Shown piece by piece: positions 44,926 through 53,611 of a DNA stretch of 61,248 bases (within the stretch, counting starts at the first letter, position 1; each line of letters opens with the position of its first letter). The DNA is from Siphonobacter sp. BAB-5405 (GTDB lineage Bacteria > Bacteroidota > Bacteroidia > Cytophagales > Spirosomataceae). The position numbers and the translations under genes are program-made. Under the pieces are notes generated by a model. That model made no database searches and was not told the DNA's origin. It was given only the letters and a program-made list of their open reading frames with translations. Where the stretch lies: positions 234-61,481 of the forward strand of contig NZ_NJAG01000030.1 of NCBI RefSeq assembly GCF_002872335.1. Reading direction: 5' to 3'.

Positions 44926-46437
44926 ATGTGTACACGCTTCCTCTTTTTCGTTCTGGTTTTTTGTGGTTGTCAGGCGTTTGCTCAGCAGATTTCGCCCAAG
45001 CGGGAGCTTCGGGCCGTATGGATTGCTACCGTCGATAATATCGACTGGCCGCGTCCGGGTGACTATAATCCCGCTTCTCAGCAACAATCGTTTCGACAAA
45101 TACTCGATAATCACCGCCAGTCGGGAATGAACGCCATTTTCGTGCAGGTGCGTGATGCGGCCGATGCGTACTACGCCAAAGGAGCTATCGAACCCTGGTC
45201 GGAATGGTTGACGGGTCGTCAGGGAAGGGCTCCCGAGCCTTTTTATGATCCGCTGGACTTTATGATTGCCGAATCGCACCAGCGGAATCTGGAATTTCAC
45301 GCCTGGCTTAACCTGAACCGGGCCGTATTCAAAGGACATCCGAACGTAACGCCTGATCACGTAAGTCGCCAGCACCCGGACTGGATGCTAACGTATGACG
45401 GGACTAAATTTTTCAACGTCGGTGTCCCCGAAGTTCGGAACTACATTACCACCATCGTCACGAACCTGATCCGAAATTATGACGTAGATGGCATTCACTT
45501 TGACGACTATTTTTATCCGTACAAGGTGGTCGGGCAGATCCTGAATGATCAGGTTACGTTTTATAAATACGGAGCGGGTTACGCAAACATCCACGACTGG
45601 CGGCGGGACAATATTGACCAGCTCATACACCAGATTTCGGATTCGGTGAAAGCCGTTAAGCCTTACGTAAAATTTGGAATCAGTCCCTTTGGCATCTGGC
45701 GAAATCGCAGTTCGCTGGCCCCGGATGGCTCCGAAACCCGTGGTTTGAGTTCCTACGACGATCTGTACGCCGATACGCGGAAGTGGCTGCAAATGGGCTG
45801 GATCGATTACATTGCTCCGCAGGTTTATTTTCACCGGGGGCATAAACGGGTACCCTATCAGCCTCTGGTGGACTGGTGGCGGAAAAACTGCTTTGGACGA
45901 CATCTGTACATCGGCCAGGGAGCCTATCGGATGAATGGCGAAAGTGGCTGGGATAGTCCCGATGAAATGCCCATTCAGATTCGTTTCAATCGGCAGCATC
46001 CGGAAATTCAGGGGAGTATCTACTTCAGTTCGCGGTCCTTACTGAACAACTACAAGGGGTTCCAGGATACGCTTCGCCGGGATTTATACCGACTGCCGGC
46101 TCTGGTACCTACGATGCCCTGGAAAGATCATACGCCGCCCCTCCCACCCCAGGAATTTGAACTCAAACGTACCCAGACGCAGGTATTGATGCGTTGGCAA
46201 ATGCCCCCCGCCGCCGTAGATGGTGAAGTACCCCGTCGTTTTGTAGTGTACCGATTCCGGGAAAATGAGCCGATTGTGCTGAATAATACTTCTAAAATTC
46301 TGGCGATTCTTCCGGCTCCACAAACGTACTACGCCGATACCCCACCCACGCGGGGCAGTTACCGATACGTCGTCACGGCCCTGGATCGCCTACAGAATGA
46401 AAGTTACGGCGTAATGACCGATGTGGAGGTGCAATGA
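44926..46437 (+). CDS. GHL10-type glycoside hydrolase-like protein
   Basis: The 503-residue exported protein has a signal peptide (MCTRFLFFVLVFCGCQAFA) followed by a TIM-barrel of the DUF187/GHL10 family (about 24-350; RELRAVWIATVDNIDWP, NAIFVQVRDAADAYY, LEFHAWLNLNRAVF, DVDGIHFDDYFYP). A fibronectin-like segment follows (about 400-503). Related bacterial proteins act on cell-wall or other glycans; the substrate is not known. The ATG at 44926 begins the signal peptide, although the frame opens earlier. It is transcribed alone; no glycan transport genes lie nearby. Confidence 0.85.
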   Translation: MCTRFLFFVLVFCGCQAFAQQISPKRELRAVWIATVDNIDWPRPGDYNPASQQQSFRQILDNHRQSGMNAIFVQVRDAADAYYAKGAIEPWSEWLTGRQGRAPEPFYDPLDFMIAESHQRNLEFHAWLNLNRAVFKGHPNVTPDHVSRQHPDWMLTYDGTKFFNVGVPEVRNYITTIVTNLIRNYDVDGIHFDDYFYPYKVVGQILNDQVTFYKYGAGYANIHDWRRDNIDQLIHQISDSVKAVKPYVKFGISPFGIWRNRSSLAPDGSETRGLSSYDDLYADTRKWLQMGWIDYIAPQVYFHRGHKRVPYQPLVDWWRKNCFGRHLYIGQGAYRMNGESGWDSPDEMPIQIRFNRQHPEIQGSIYFSSRSLLNNYKGFQDTLRRDLYRLPALVPTMPWKDHTPPLPPQEFELKRTQTQVLMRWQMPPAAVDGEVPRRFVVYRFRENEPIVLNNTSKILAILPAPQTYYADTPPTRGSYRYVVTALDRLQNESYGVMTDVEVQ

Positions 46438-46495
46438 AGAAATGAATCAGATTCATTCGATTCTTCACTCATTCTATCATTCCTTCATTGAACTC

Positions 46496-46930
46496 CTAGC
46501 CCGTGATATTCAGGTAAATCGTATCCAGAATACGAACCAGATCGTCGAAATCCTGATCGGAGAGATTGGCCCAGCCGATTTTGCGTACTTCCGCTACTAC
46601 CGGGAATGCTATGTGGTACTTGTCCGTACCCGCGGTCGTTAAGTGAAGATTAAACTTGCGACGGTCTTCTTCGGCCATCCGGCGTTCGATGAGTCCTTTT
46701 TTCACCAGAATATCCAGGATCCGCGTAACAGTAGGATTGTCTTTGGCCGTTTTCTCGGCCAGAGCATTCTGACTGATACCCGGAAAATGAAAAACGTGGT
46801 CGAGCAAAACCCACTGATCTACCGTTAGTTCCATTCCCGCCTCATCCAGGCGTTTCTGAAATACGTAACGGACCTTTTTAATGGTTGTATCAATTTTGAA
46901 GAAATAAGCCCGTTGATCAGAAGCCGTCAT
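46496..46930 (-). CDS. MarR-family transcriptional regulator
   Basis: The 144-residue protein has the MarR winged helix (about 35-110): LTVDQWVLLDHVFHFPGISQ, recognition helix NALAEKTAKDNPTVTRILDI, wing RRMAEEDRRKFNLHLT. It forms a dimer that binds palindromic DNA and responds to small phenolic or oxidative signals in many relatives. The frame is open to a TTG at 46978, but the ATG at 46930 fits the family start. It is convergent with the GHL10 gene and divergent from the RDD gene. An inverted repeat at 47077-47107 is a possible operator. Confidence 0.88.
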   Translation of the reverse strand: MTASDQRAYFFKIDTTIKKVRYVFQKRLDEAGMELTVDQWVLLDHVFHFPGISQNALAEKTAKDNPTVTRILDILVKKGLIERRMAEEDRRKFNLHLTTAGTDKYHIAFPVVAEVRKIGWANLSDQDFDDLVRILDTIYLNITG

Positions 46931-47076
46931 GTGTACTGGAATGTTAGGAGTCGAACTAATTTCAAAGATAGACTTCAAACGATAGAATCCTGCTTTTACT
47001 AAATACGAGGGATGGAATCTGAACCCGTCACGGTTCCTGAATGCTGAAGAAGCGAGCGAAGCAGATCGTCCGGTAG

Positions 47077-47107
47077 GTACTGGGCCTACAACTTACCGGC
47101 CCAGTAC
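47077..47107. promoter_or_regulatory. Inverted repeat in the MarR/RDD intergenic region
   Basis: GTACTGGGCC (47077-47086) and GGCCCAGTAC (47098-47107) are perfect 10-base arms with an 11-base spacer. It may be an operator for the MarR protein, or a hairpin. No T tract follows. Confidence 0.5.
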
Positions 47108-47242
47108 GACCCGAACTAGTGTTGATGAAGTATAAGGAATAATTAGCAAAGCAATTATTCGTATACAAATAGAATACAAGAAAAAAGAAAAGTCAACTCT
47201 ATACGTATAATTTTATTTCCGGCTGAAATCGTTTTTATACCG

Positions 47243-47271
47243 TTGACAAGCAAAAGAAGGCCTTACTTTTG
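47243..47271 (+). promoter_or_regulatory. Promoter of the RDD-pbpC genes
   Basis: TTGACA (47243-47248) and TACTTTTG (47264-47271) resemble the -33 and -7 elements. The start codon at 47293 lies 21 bases after the -7 element. Confidence 0.6.
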
Positions 47272-47292
47272 CACGTTGATTTTCCTGTTTAT

Positions 47293-47748
47293 ATGCAAAA
47301 GACCGAAGAGTTGGTGCTGGCCAGTGTAGGGAATCGGTTCCTGGCCCATTTGATTGATTATCTGCTGATTAATATCGCAACCCTGTTGATTGCCTACCTG
47401 GTAGGTATACCGATTTTTAAGCTTGACTGGCAGTATCTGAATACCCATCCCGAAGCCTTGTCGGCTCTGTATACGCAGTTATTGATGGTCATTGTACCCA
47501 CGAGTTTCTTCTACCGATTTTTTCAGGAAAGTTCTCGTTATCAGGCTACTTTCGGCAAGCGTATCCTGAAATTACGTGTTGTGAAAGTAACGGGAGAACC
47601 GCTCAGCTATAAGGATGCCTTTATCCGCAATGCCGCCAAGGAACTCAGCGGTTATTTTTATCTGGTGTACATTTTCGGGCTTTTCAGCCGTTTTCACCAG
47701 TGTTTACACGACCTGGCGGCTCGTACCTACGTAGTCGATAACGTGTAA
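47293..47748 (+). CDS. RDD-family membrane protein
   Basis: The 151-residue protein has three to four hydrophobic helices and the RDD hallmark Arg and Asp residues in GNRFLAHLIDYLLINIAT and TFGKRILKLRVVKVTGEPLS. RDD proteins are inner-membrane proteins often involved in ion or osmotic stress, but most are uncharacterised. The C-terminal part ends in HQCLHDLAARTYVV, a family-typical motif. The pbpC ATG lies 21 bases downstream, so they are probably cotranscribed. The ATG at 47293 is preferred to earlier in-frame codons. Confidence 0.85.
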   Translation: MQKTEELVLASVGNRFLAHLIDYLLINIATLLIAYLVGIPIFKLDWQYLNTHPEALSALYTQLLMVIVPTSFFYRFFQESSRYQATFGKRILKLRVVKVTGEPLSYKDAFIRNAAKELSGYFYLVYIFGLFSRFHQCLHDLAARTYVVDNV

Positions 47749-47769
47749 GCCCACTGCGTTTTGCTGGCT

Positions 47770-50061
47770 ATGCGTGCACGATTCTGGATTTGGGGCGTCT
47801 GTATCAGTCTGGGGCTTGGGGTGCTCCTCGATTGCCTGTTTCCTTTCCGGGTACAACCCCGCTATTCTGCCCTGGTTGAAGCCGCAGACGGATCTATGTT
47901 GCACGCCTTTCTCAATGAAGAAGACAAGTGGCGACTTTATACCGAGCTGGATGAAATTAGTCCTACCCTCCACAAAACACTGATTTTCAAAGAAGATCGC
48001 TGGTTTTACTGGCACCCCGGCGTAAATCCGGTGGCCGTCGTACGGGCTCTTTTCAACAATACGACTACTGGACGACGTACTTCCGGAGCATCGACCATTA
48101 CCATGCAGGTGGTTCGTTTGCTGGAGCCCCGTCCGCGAACCTATGCCAATAAGGTAGTGGAGATTCTGCGGGCCTTTCAACTGGAAGCCCATTTTTCCAA
48201 GGATGAAATTTTGCAGTTGTACCTCAATCTCGTTCCCTACGGATCGAACATTGAAGGGATCAAATCGGCTTCCTGGCTGTACTTTCAGAAACCACCACAA
48301 ATTCTGAGTCTGGCAGAAGTCACGGCCCTGACGATCATCCCCAACCGTCCGAACAGTTTACAACCTGGCCGTAGCAATGCCTATTTGATACAGGAACGCA
48401 ACCGCTGGCTTCGGCGATTTCAGGAAGAACACTTGTTTGACCAAGCTATAGTAGCCGATGCCCTTACCGAACCCCTACAGGCTCGTCGAAGTAACGCCCC
48501 ACAGGCGGCTCCGCATCTGGCCCTTCGCCTGAAAAAAGAATTTCCCGGCCAGCCTATCCTCCGAACAACGCTTGTACCGGCCCGGCAATCGGCTCTGGAA
48601 CGGCTGGTTAAAAATTACGTCAGCCGACTGAAAGTCAATCGCATTCAGAATGCCGCCGTATTGGTGATCAACAATCGAACGATGGCCGTAGAAGCCTACG
48701 TAGGTTCGGCAGATTTTCGGGACGCTTCGGACGGTGGGCAGGTGGATGGCATTCGGGCAGTACGCTCACCGGGCAGTACGCTGAAACCGCTGTTGTACGC
48801 CACTGCTTTCGATCAGGGCCTGCTAACGCCCAAATCAGTGGTATATGACGTGCCGAGTAACTTCATGGGCTTTGAACCCGAAAACTTTGACCGTCAGTTT
48901 CACGGCAAAGTCACCATTGAATACGCCCTGGCCAATTCCCTGAACGTACCCGCCGTGCAGGTGTTGCAGCAGATGGGAGCTTCTGCGTTGGTTGAAAAAC
49001 TTAAAAAGGCCCAGTTTCAAACCATTCAGAAACAATCCGGGAAATTAGGTTTATCGATGATTTTGGGCGGCTGTGGCGTTACGCTTGAGGAACTGACTAC
49101 GCTGTTTGCCAGCTTCGCCAATCAGGGGCAGTTTAACAAAGCCTACTTTCTGAAAAATCCGGATTTTCATAATGCCACGGAATTAGTTAGCGAAGAAGCC
49201 AGCTTTCTCATTACGCAGATTCTGACGCAGGTGGCCCGCCCGGATTTACCCAATAATTACGCTTATACGTATCGATTGCCGCGAATTGCCTGGAAAACAG
49301 GGACTTCGTTTGGGAAGAAAGATGCCTGGAGTATTGGGTACAACGCTCACTATACCGTCGGCGTCTGGGTGGGTAATTTCTCGGGTGAAGGCGTCCCCGA
49401 ACTCAACGGAGCCAACACGGCTACGCCCCTGCTTTTCGAAATTTTCAATACGATTGATTACAACGCGGCGGCTCAGTGGTTTAGTCCACCCGACGGGCTG
49501 GCTACGCGGCAGGTCTGTGCCGAAACGGGTTTGTTACCCGATGAATTCTGCACGCACACGTTACCGGATTATTACCTGCCCGGCGTGTCTTCAACCCGAC
49601 GCTGTATGCACAAAAAACGCGTATGGCTGGACCTGAAACGGCAAATGAGTTACTGCCCCTACTGCAAGCCCGATGAAGGAAGCGTAAAAACCTGGGTAGC
49701 GAATGATCCGCCGGAACTGATTCACTGGTACGAAACCCGACACATTGCGTACGAACGCATCCCGCCGCATAATCCGGCCTGTACGCAGGTGGCGGGAACA
49801 ACGCATCGGCTAAACATTACGTTTCCGGTGGATGGGGCAAGCTATCGCCTCAGTCGGCAGGAAAAGAACCAGCTATCGCTCAATGTTCAGGTGGGAAATG
49901 ACGTAAAGAAGGTTTACTGGTATCTGAACGATCAGCTCATTCAAACGGCCGACCCGACGCAGGCGGTATTCTGTCAGCCCCCCGCTGGAACCGTAAAAAT
50001 TTCCTGTGCGGATGATCAGGGCAGGCATACGGACATTCGGGTGAAGGTGAGTTATGAGTAA
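47770..50061 (+). CDS. pbpC: Penicillin-binding protein 1C
   Basis: The 763-residue bifunctional class A PBP has a short N-terminal membrane anchor, a GT51 glycosyltransferase domain (about 50-215; catalytic Glu75 in EDRWFYWHPG, SGASTITMQVVRLLEP), a transpeptidase domain with Ser336-T-L-Lys339 (SPGSTLKP), Ser390-L-Asn392 and Lys509-T-G-T, and a C-terminal BiPBP_C region (about 670-763). A Cys-rich stretch between them (CAETGLLPDEFC, MSYCPYC) is typical of PBP1C. It polymerises and cross-links peptidoglycan. In many bacteria pbpC lies next to an alpha-2-macroglobulin gene; none is seen here. Confidence 0.92.
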   Translation: MRARFWIWGVCISLGLGVLLDCLFPFRVQPRYSALVEAADGSMLHAFLNEEDKWRLYTELDEISPTLHKTLIFKEDRWFYWHPGVNPVAVVRALFNNTTTGRRTSGASTITMQVVRLLEPRPRTYANKVVEILRAFQLEAHFSKDEILQLYLNLVPYGSNIEGIKSASWLYFQKPPQILSLAEVTALTIIPNRPNSLQPGRSNAYLIQERNRWLRRFQEEHLFDQAIVADALTEPLQARRSNAPQAAPHLALRLKKEFPGQPILRTTLVPARQSALERLVKNYVSRLKVNRIQNAAVLVINNRTMAVEAYVGSADFRDASDGGQVDGIRAVRSPGSTLKPLLYATAFDQGLLTPKSVVYDVPSNFMGFEPENFDRQFHGKVTIEYALANSLNVPAVQVLQQMGASALVEKLKKAQFQTIQKQSGKLGLSMILGGCGVTLEELTTLFASFANQGQFNKAYFLKNPDFHNATELVSEEASFLITQILTQVARPDLPNNYAYTYRLPRIAWKTGTSFGKKDAWSIGYNAHYTVGVWVGNFSGEGVPELNGANTATPLLFEIFNTIDYNAAAQWFSPPDGLATRQVCAETGLLPDEFCTHTLPDYYLPGVSSTRRCMHKKRVWLDLKRQMSYCPYCKPDEGSVKTWVANDPPELIHWYETRHIAYERIPPHNPACTQVAGTTHRLNITFPVDGASYRLSRQEKNQLSLNVQVGNDVKKVYWYLNDQLIQTADPTQAVFCQPPAGTVKISCADDQGRHTDIRVKVSYE

Positions 50062-50147
50062 GTTAGGCAGTTGGAAACTGTCGGCTGGAGGGTACAGGTT
50101 TGGAAACTGCATCAGTAATGGTTAGGAGGTCTATACCTTCTTCATGA

Positions 50148-50214
50148 AAATACCGAGTCCCTCTGCATCAGGCACAGCATGTACTGTACAAAAATGCGGA
50201 GGGACTCGGTATTT
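50148..50214. terminator. Very long hairpin between convergent genes
   Basis: The arms at 50148-50168 and 50194-50214 pair over 21 positions with one G-U pair. The loop has 25 bases and contains a smaller inverted repeat (TGTAC T GTACA). It lies between pbpC and the convergent YvlD-like gene and can terminate both, although its stem is longer than most terminators. Confidence 0.7.
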
Positions 50215-50255
50215 CTTTCACTGGTACAAGCTTTCCAGCTTATCCCGGCGAGGTA

Positions 50256-50594
50256 TTAGTCATCGCTGGCCGCTCCCAGAGCACCGGAAACGAGCGAAAC
50301 GATAAAGCTAAATATCAGGGCGATCAGCCAGTTATCAACGGCAAACCCGTCAACGAGGTAATCGGTCATTTTGATAATCAAAACGTTGATTACCAGCAGG
50401 AACAAGCCTAGCGTCAGAATCGTAATCGGCAGGCTGAGAATTTGTAAAATCGGCTTGACAAACGTGTTCAGTAAAGCCAGTACTACGGCTACGATCAGAG
50501 CCGTGGTGAAACCATCGACCGAAACCCCGGGCAGAAAACTGGCCACCAGGTACACGACAACGGCATTAATCAATAAACGGACAATAAGGCCCAT
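50256..50594 (-). CDS. YvlD-like (phage holin 4 superfamily) membrane protein
   Basis: The 112-residue protein has four hydrophobic helices and matches the YvlD/phage-holin-4 family: MGLIVRLLINAVVVYLVASF, then the conserved ALLNTFVKPILQILSLPITI and TLGLFLLVINVLI segments. Despite the family name these are chromosomal membrane proteins of unknown function. The length is typical. It has no phage neighbours. It converges on pbpC across a long hairpin. Confidence 0.85.
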   Translation of the reverse strand: MGLIVRLLINAVVVYLVASFLPGVSVDGFTTALIVAVVLALLNTFVKPILQILSLPITILTLGLFLLVINVLIIKMTDYLVDGFAVDNWLIALIFSFIVSLVSGALGAASDD

Positions 50595-50663
50595 AAGAAG
50601 AAGGTGTTAGTACAAAGGCTGAACATGCAAAATTTTGTACCAAAAACCTAAGTCTCCTAGTGA

Positions 50664-50957
50664 TTATTGCCGCTCGCGGTGACGATCTTCGAGAATGGCA
50701 ATGACCTCGTCAAGATCGATATTGCGGTCTTCGAGCAGGATCAGGTAGTGAAACAGCAGATCTGCTGCTTCGTTTTTGAACAGCTGGTCATCGTTGGACA
50801 TGGCTTCGATGACCAATTCAACGGCTTCTTCACCCACTTTCTGGGCAATTTTATGCGTACCACGGGCGAACAATTTAGCCGTATACGAACCTTCACTGGC
50901 GGATTGTTTCCGCTCCCGGATAATAGCTTTTAACTGATCTAAGAATTCAACGGCCAT
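50664..50957 (-). CDS. hisE: Phosphoribosyl-ATP pyrophosphatase
   Basis: The 97-residue all-helical enzyme hydrolyses PR-ATP to PR-AMP and pyrophosphate, the second step of histidine synthesis. The MazG-like motif is seen in KVGEEAVELVIEA followed by NEAADLLFHYLILLEDRNID, with the conserved acidic residues that bind Mg2+. The length fits standalone HisE. It is the last gene of the his operon, 60 bases after hisI, and is not fused to it. No clear terminator follows. Confidence 0.94.
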   Translation of the reverse strand: MAVEFLDQLKAIIRERKQSASEGSYTAKLFARGTHKIAQKVGEEAVELVIEAMSNDDQLFKNEAADLLFHYLILLEDRNIDLDEVIAILEDRHRERQ

Positions 50958-51017
50958 ACAGAATGGGCAAGGTTGCCTTTAAAATGGGATAAAGTAGGAC
51001 GGAAGAAGCAAACGCTC

Positions 51018-51332
51018 CTACCGGGGATTTTCTTCAAAAAAACAGGTATCCGCTCCCGTATGACACACGGGGCCCACGGGTTCTACCTTAATCAACAGCG
51101 TATCCTGATCGCAGTCGATACGGATTTCCCTGACGTGCAGAAAATGGCCGGAGGTTTCGCCCTTGGTCCACAGCCGATTTTTGGTACGGCTGAAAAAGGT
51201 TACTATCTGGTCGGACTCCGTTTTGGCGTAGGCTTCTTCGTTCATAAAGCCCAGCATGAGCACTTTATTCGTCTGAACGTCCTGGATGATGGCCGGAATC
51301 AGACCGCCGGCTTTTTCAAAATTCAGTTTCAT
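51018..51332 (-). CDS. hisI: Phosphoribosyl-AMP cyclohydrolase
   Basis: The 104-residue Zn/Mg enzyme opens the purine ring of PR-AMP in the third step of histidine synthesis. The marker sequences are LMLGFMNEEAY, TKGETSGHFLHV, the metal-binding aspartates RIDCDQDTLL and the zinc ligands PVCHTGADTCF. The protein is a little shorter than many HisI homologues at its N terminus but has all motifs. It lies 9 bases after hisF and is followed by a separate hisE. Confidence 0.95.
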   Translation of the reverse strand: MKLNFEKAGGLIPAIIQDVQTNKVLMLGFMNEEAYAKTESDQIVTFFSRTKNRLWTKGETSGHFLHVREIRIDCDQDTLLIKVEPVGPVCHTGADTCFFEENPR

Positions 51333-51341
51333 AAGACTTGA

Positions 51342-52184
51342 TTACAGTCGCATCGTGACGCCCTTTTCCTGGAGGTACATTTTCAAAGGCTGAATACCAA
51401 TTTCCCGGAAGTGGAAAATACTGGCAGCCAGTCCGGCATCGGCTTTTCCGGTCGTGAATACTTCGTGGAAATGTTCCATTAACCCCGCTCCACCCGAAGC
51501 AATCACGGGAATACTGAGTTGTCCGGAAACCGCCGCCGTTAGCTCCAGAGCAAACCCGGCTTTGGTACCGTCGGCGTCCATGGAAGTCAGCAGTATTTCA
51601 CCCGCTCCACGTTCCTGAGCTTCTTTCGCCCAGGGCAAGGTACGCAGCTCGGTAGCCTTACGGCCCCCATGCGTGTGTACGACGTGCTCGGTCGTCAGGC
51701 GAATTTCGTGGGTACTGACACGTTCGTTACCAAAACGGCTGGTCGTGGTTTCCTGATGGCTCACCACATCGCTGGGTACGGAAATCTCCCGCGTATCAAT
51801 CGCTACGATGATACACTGCGAACCGAACTGCAAAGCCAGTTCGTCGATGAGTTCAGGCCGACGGACGGCCGAAGAATTGATTGAAATTTTATCGGCTCCG
51901 GCGTTAAGTAAGGCCGATACATCGGCTACGGAACTGATACCGCCGCCAACGGTAAAAGGAATATTCACGTGACGAGCTACATTACGAACCAGCTCTACGA
52001 GTGTTTTCCGATTATCGACGGTTGCCGTAATGTCGAGAAATACCAGTTCGTCGGCTCCCTGTTCGGCGTACAAAGCCCCCAGTTCTACCGGATCTCCGGC
52101 ATCCCGCAGGTTCACGAAATTCGTTCCTTTGACCGTACGTCCGTCCTTGATGTCCAGGCACGGAATGATGCGTTTGGTTAACAT
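51342..52184 (-). CDS. hisF: Imidazole glycerol phosphate synthase, cyclase subunit
   Basis: The 280-residue TIM-barrel uses ammonia from HisH to turn PRFAR into imidazole glycerol phosphate and AICAR. The catalytic aspartates are Asp11 (CLDIKDG) and Asp130 (IIVAIDTR), at the same numbers as in Thermotoga HisF. Normal HisF has about 250-258 residues. The extra length is an insertion of about 27 residues between Asp130 and the conserved THGGRK at 171-176, rich in Ser, Thr, Glu and Arg ([19 protein letters not shown]). The loop may alter contact with HisH or the substrate. Spacing to hisA is 6 bases. Confidence 0.94.
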   Translation of the reverse strand: MLTKRIIPCLDIKDGRTVKGTNFVNLRDAGDPVELGALYAEQGADELVFLDITATVDNRKTLVELVRNVARHVNIPFTVGGGISSVADVSALLNAGADKISINSSAVRRPELIDELALQFGSQCIIVAIDTREISVPSDVVSHQETTTSRFGNERVSTHEIRLTTEHVVHTHGGRKATELRTLPWAKEAQERGAGEILLTSMDADGTKAGFALELTAAVSGQLSIPVIASGGAGLMEHFHEVFTTGKADAGLAASIFHFREIGIQPLKMYLQEKGVTMRL

Positions 52185-52190
52185 AGTGGC

Positions 52191-52913
52191 CTAGTTTTCA
52201 ACGAAGGTACTTAAATCTTTCAGGGAAACCCGGCCTTCGTAAATGGCCTTCCCAACAATCACGCCGTATACGTTCATTTCTGCCAGCTTCTCCAGATCGG
52301 CTAGCGAACTCACACCACCCGAGGCAATCACCCGCAGGGCTGGCGACTGCTGCTGAAGCTTCTCGTACAGATCAAAGCTGGGGCCCTGTAAAAGGCCGTC
52401 TTTGGCGACGTCGGTCGAAATGATGTACTGAATGCCTTTTTCTTCCCACTGCTTCACGAAATCATACACCCACAACTGCGTTCCTTCTTCCCAGCCACTC
52501 ACGGCGATGCGTTCGTTTTTGGCGTCGGCTCCGAGAATCATTTTCTCCCCGCCGTACTGACTGAGCCAGCTGGCAAACAAATCGGGATTTTTTACGGCAA
52601 TGCTCCCGCCCGTCACCTGCGTTGCTCCGCTTTCGAAGACGATTTTCAGATCCTCGTCCGATTGTACCCCACCACCAAAATCAACCTGCAAACGCGTCTG
52701 TGTAGTGATGGTTTCGAGTACTTTCCAGTTAATGACTTTCTTAGCTTTTGCTCCATCGAGGTCCACCAGATGCAGACGTGTCAGCCCGGCTCCTTCAAAC
52801 TCCTTGGCTACTTCCAGCGGATGGGCGTTGTAGACGGTTTTCTGCGAATAATCGCCCTGCGTCAATCGAACGGCTTTGCCTTCAATCAAGTCGATGGCGG
52901 GAATAATAAACAT
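52191..52913 (-). CDS. hisA: ProFAR isomerase
   Basis: The 240-residue TIM-barrel isomerises ProFAR to PRFAR. The catalytic aspartates Asp8 (IIPAIDLIEGKAVRL) and Asp130 (ILGADAKNERIAV) are present, as are the two half-barrel phosphate sites (GGGVQSDEDLK, ASGGVSSLADL). The length is normal. It sits between hisH and hisF with gaps of 6 bases on each side, so the genes are tightly coupled. Confidence 0.96.
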   Translation of the reverse strand: MFIIPAIDLIEGKAVRLTQGDYSQKTVYNAHPLEVAKEFEGAGLTRLHLVDLDGAKAKKVINWKVLETITTQTRLQVDFGGGVQSDEDLKIVFESGATQVTGGSIAVKNPDLFASWLSQYGGEKMILGADAKNERIAVSGWEEGTQLWVYDFVKQWEEKGIQYIISTDVAKDGLLQGPSFDLYEKLQQQSPALRVIASGGVSSLADLEKLAEMNVYGVIVGKAIYEGRVSLKDLSTFVEN

Positions 52914-52919
52914 AGCTAC

Positions 52920-53504
52920 TTAGAGTTTCAGGAAGTTTTCAAGAATGAGCTGCCCTTCTTTTCCGCTGATTTCAGCGTGAAACTGAGCGGCGTAGAAATT
53001 GTCTTTGTGCAGCATCGCCGAAAAGGGCACGACGTAATCGCAACTGGCTACCGTGTACTCGCATACCGGAGCCGCGTAACTGTGGACAAAGTACACGTAC
53101 GGATGGGGCGTCATCCCCTCCGTCAGCGGCGACTTCAAATCGTACAGGTTATTCCAGCCCACGTGCGGTACCTTGAGTTCACCCGCCGGAAAACGTCTGA
53201 CGTCCACCGGAAAAATGCCCAGTGCCTGCGTCTGGTTTTCCTCCGAATACTGGCACATCAACTGCATACCCACGCAGGTGCCCAGTACGGGTTGCTGGAG
53301 CGTAGGAATAACGCGGTCAAGGCCCTTTTCCCGCAGGTACGCCATGGCGGTTGAGGCTTCGCCAACGCCCGGAAAAATGACTTTATCGGCGGTACGGATC
53401 TCGGCCTCATCGTCCGTCCAGAGGTACGATGCCCCGATGCGTTCGAGAGCATACATGACGCTCTGTACATTGCCGGCGTTGTATTTGATAATGACGGTTT
53501 TCAT
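52920..53504 (-). CDS. hisH: Imidazole glycerol phosphate synthase, glutaminase subunit
   Basis: The 194-residue class I glutamine amidotransferase delivers ammonia to HisF. The nucleophile is Cys77 (LGTCVGMQLM), with His176 and Glu178 completing the triad (QFHAEIS, where most homologues have FHPE). It is the first gene after the attenuator: its ATG is 27 bases from the end of the terminator T tract, so it is directly exposed to attenuation control. hisG, hisD, hisC and hisB are not in the window. Confidence 0.95.
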   Translation of the reverse strand: MKTVIIKYNAGNVQSVMYALERIGASYLWTDDEAEIRTADKVIFPGVGEASTAMAYLREKGLDRVIPTLQQPVLGTCVGMQLMCQYSEENQTQALGIFPVDVRRFPAGELKVPHVGWNNLYDLKSPLTEGMTPHPYVYFVHSYAAPVCEYTVASCDYVVPFSAMLHKDNFYAAQFHAEISGKEGQLILENFLKL

Positions 53505-53530
53505 AACCTTCAGCGATTACGTTCGATCAT

Positions 53531-53563
53531 AAAAAAACGCCCGATTCGGTGAATCAGGCGTTT
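53531..53563 (-). terminator. Attenuator terminator of the his operon
   Basis: On the minus strand AAACGCCTGATTC (53563-53551) pairs with GAATCGGGCGTTT (53547-53535) around an ACC loop, 13 bp with one G-U, and seven T residues follow (53537-53531). It lies between the leader peptide and hisH. Its 5' arm also pairs with the segment at 53620-53612 (TGAACAGGC), and the two foldings exclude each other. Confidence 0.9.
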
Positions 53564-53611
53564 GTATCTGTTATTCGGTGTTTGCTAGACCATAAAACCG
53601 GAATCACATCA

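Larger units (their letters stand above)
46931..47292. other. Divergent promoter region of the MarR and RDD genes
   Basis: No gene is seen in this stretch. It contains the inverted repeat 47077-47107 and the RDD gene promoter at 47243-47271. Confidence 0.5.

Noticed and set aside
45388-45999. Minus-strand frame of 203 codons in the GHL10 gene
   Set aside because: It is a shadow of a well-supported plus-strand glycosidase-like gene.
50256-50594. Prophage remnant suggested by a holin-family name
   Set aside because: YvlD-like and holin-3_6 proteins are ordinary chromosomal membrane proteins; no phage structural, integrase or lysis genes are nearby.
53531-53563. Simple terminator of the DUF72 gene
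   Set aside because: It could end read-through from that gene, but the His-rich leader frame, its promoter and the alternative pairing between it and the DUF72 stop codon fit attenuation much better.
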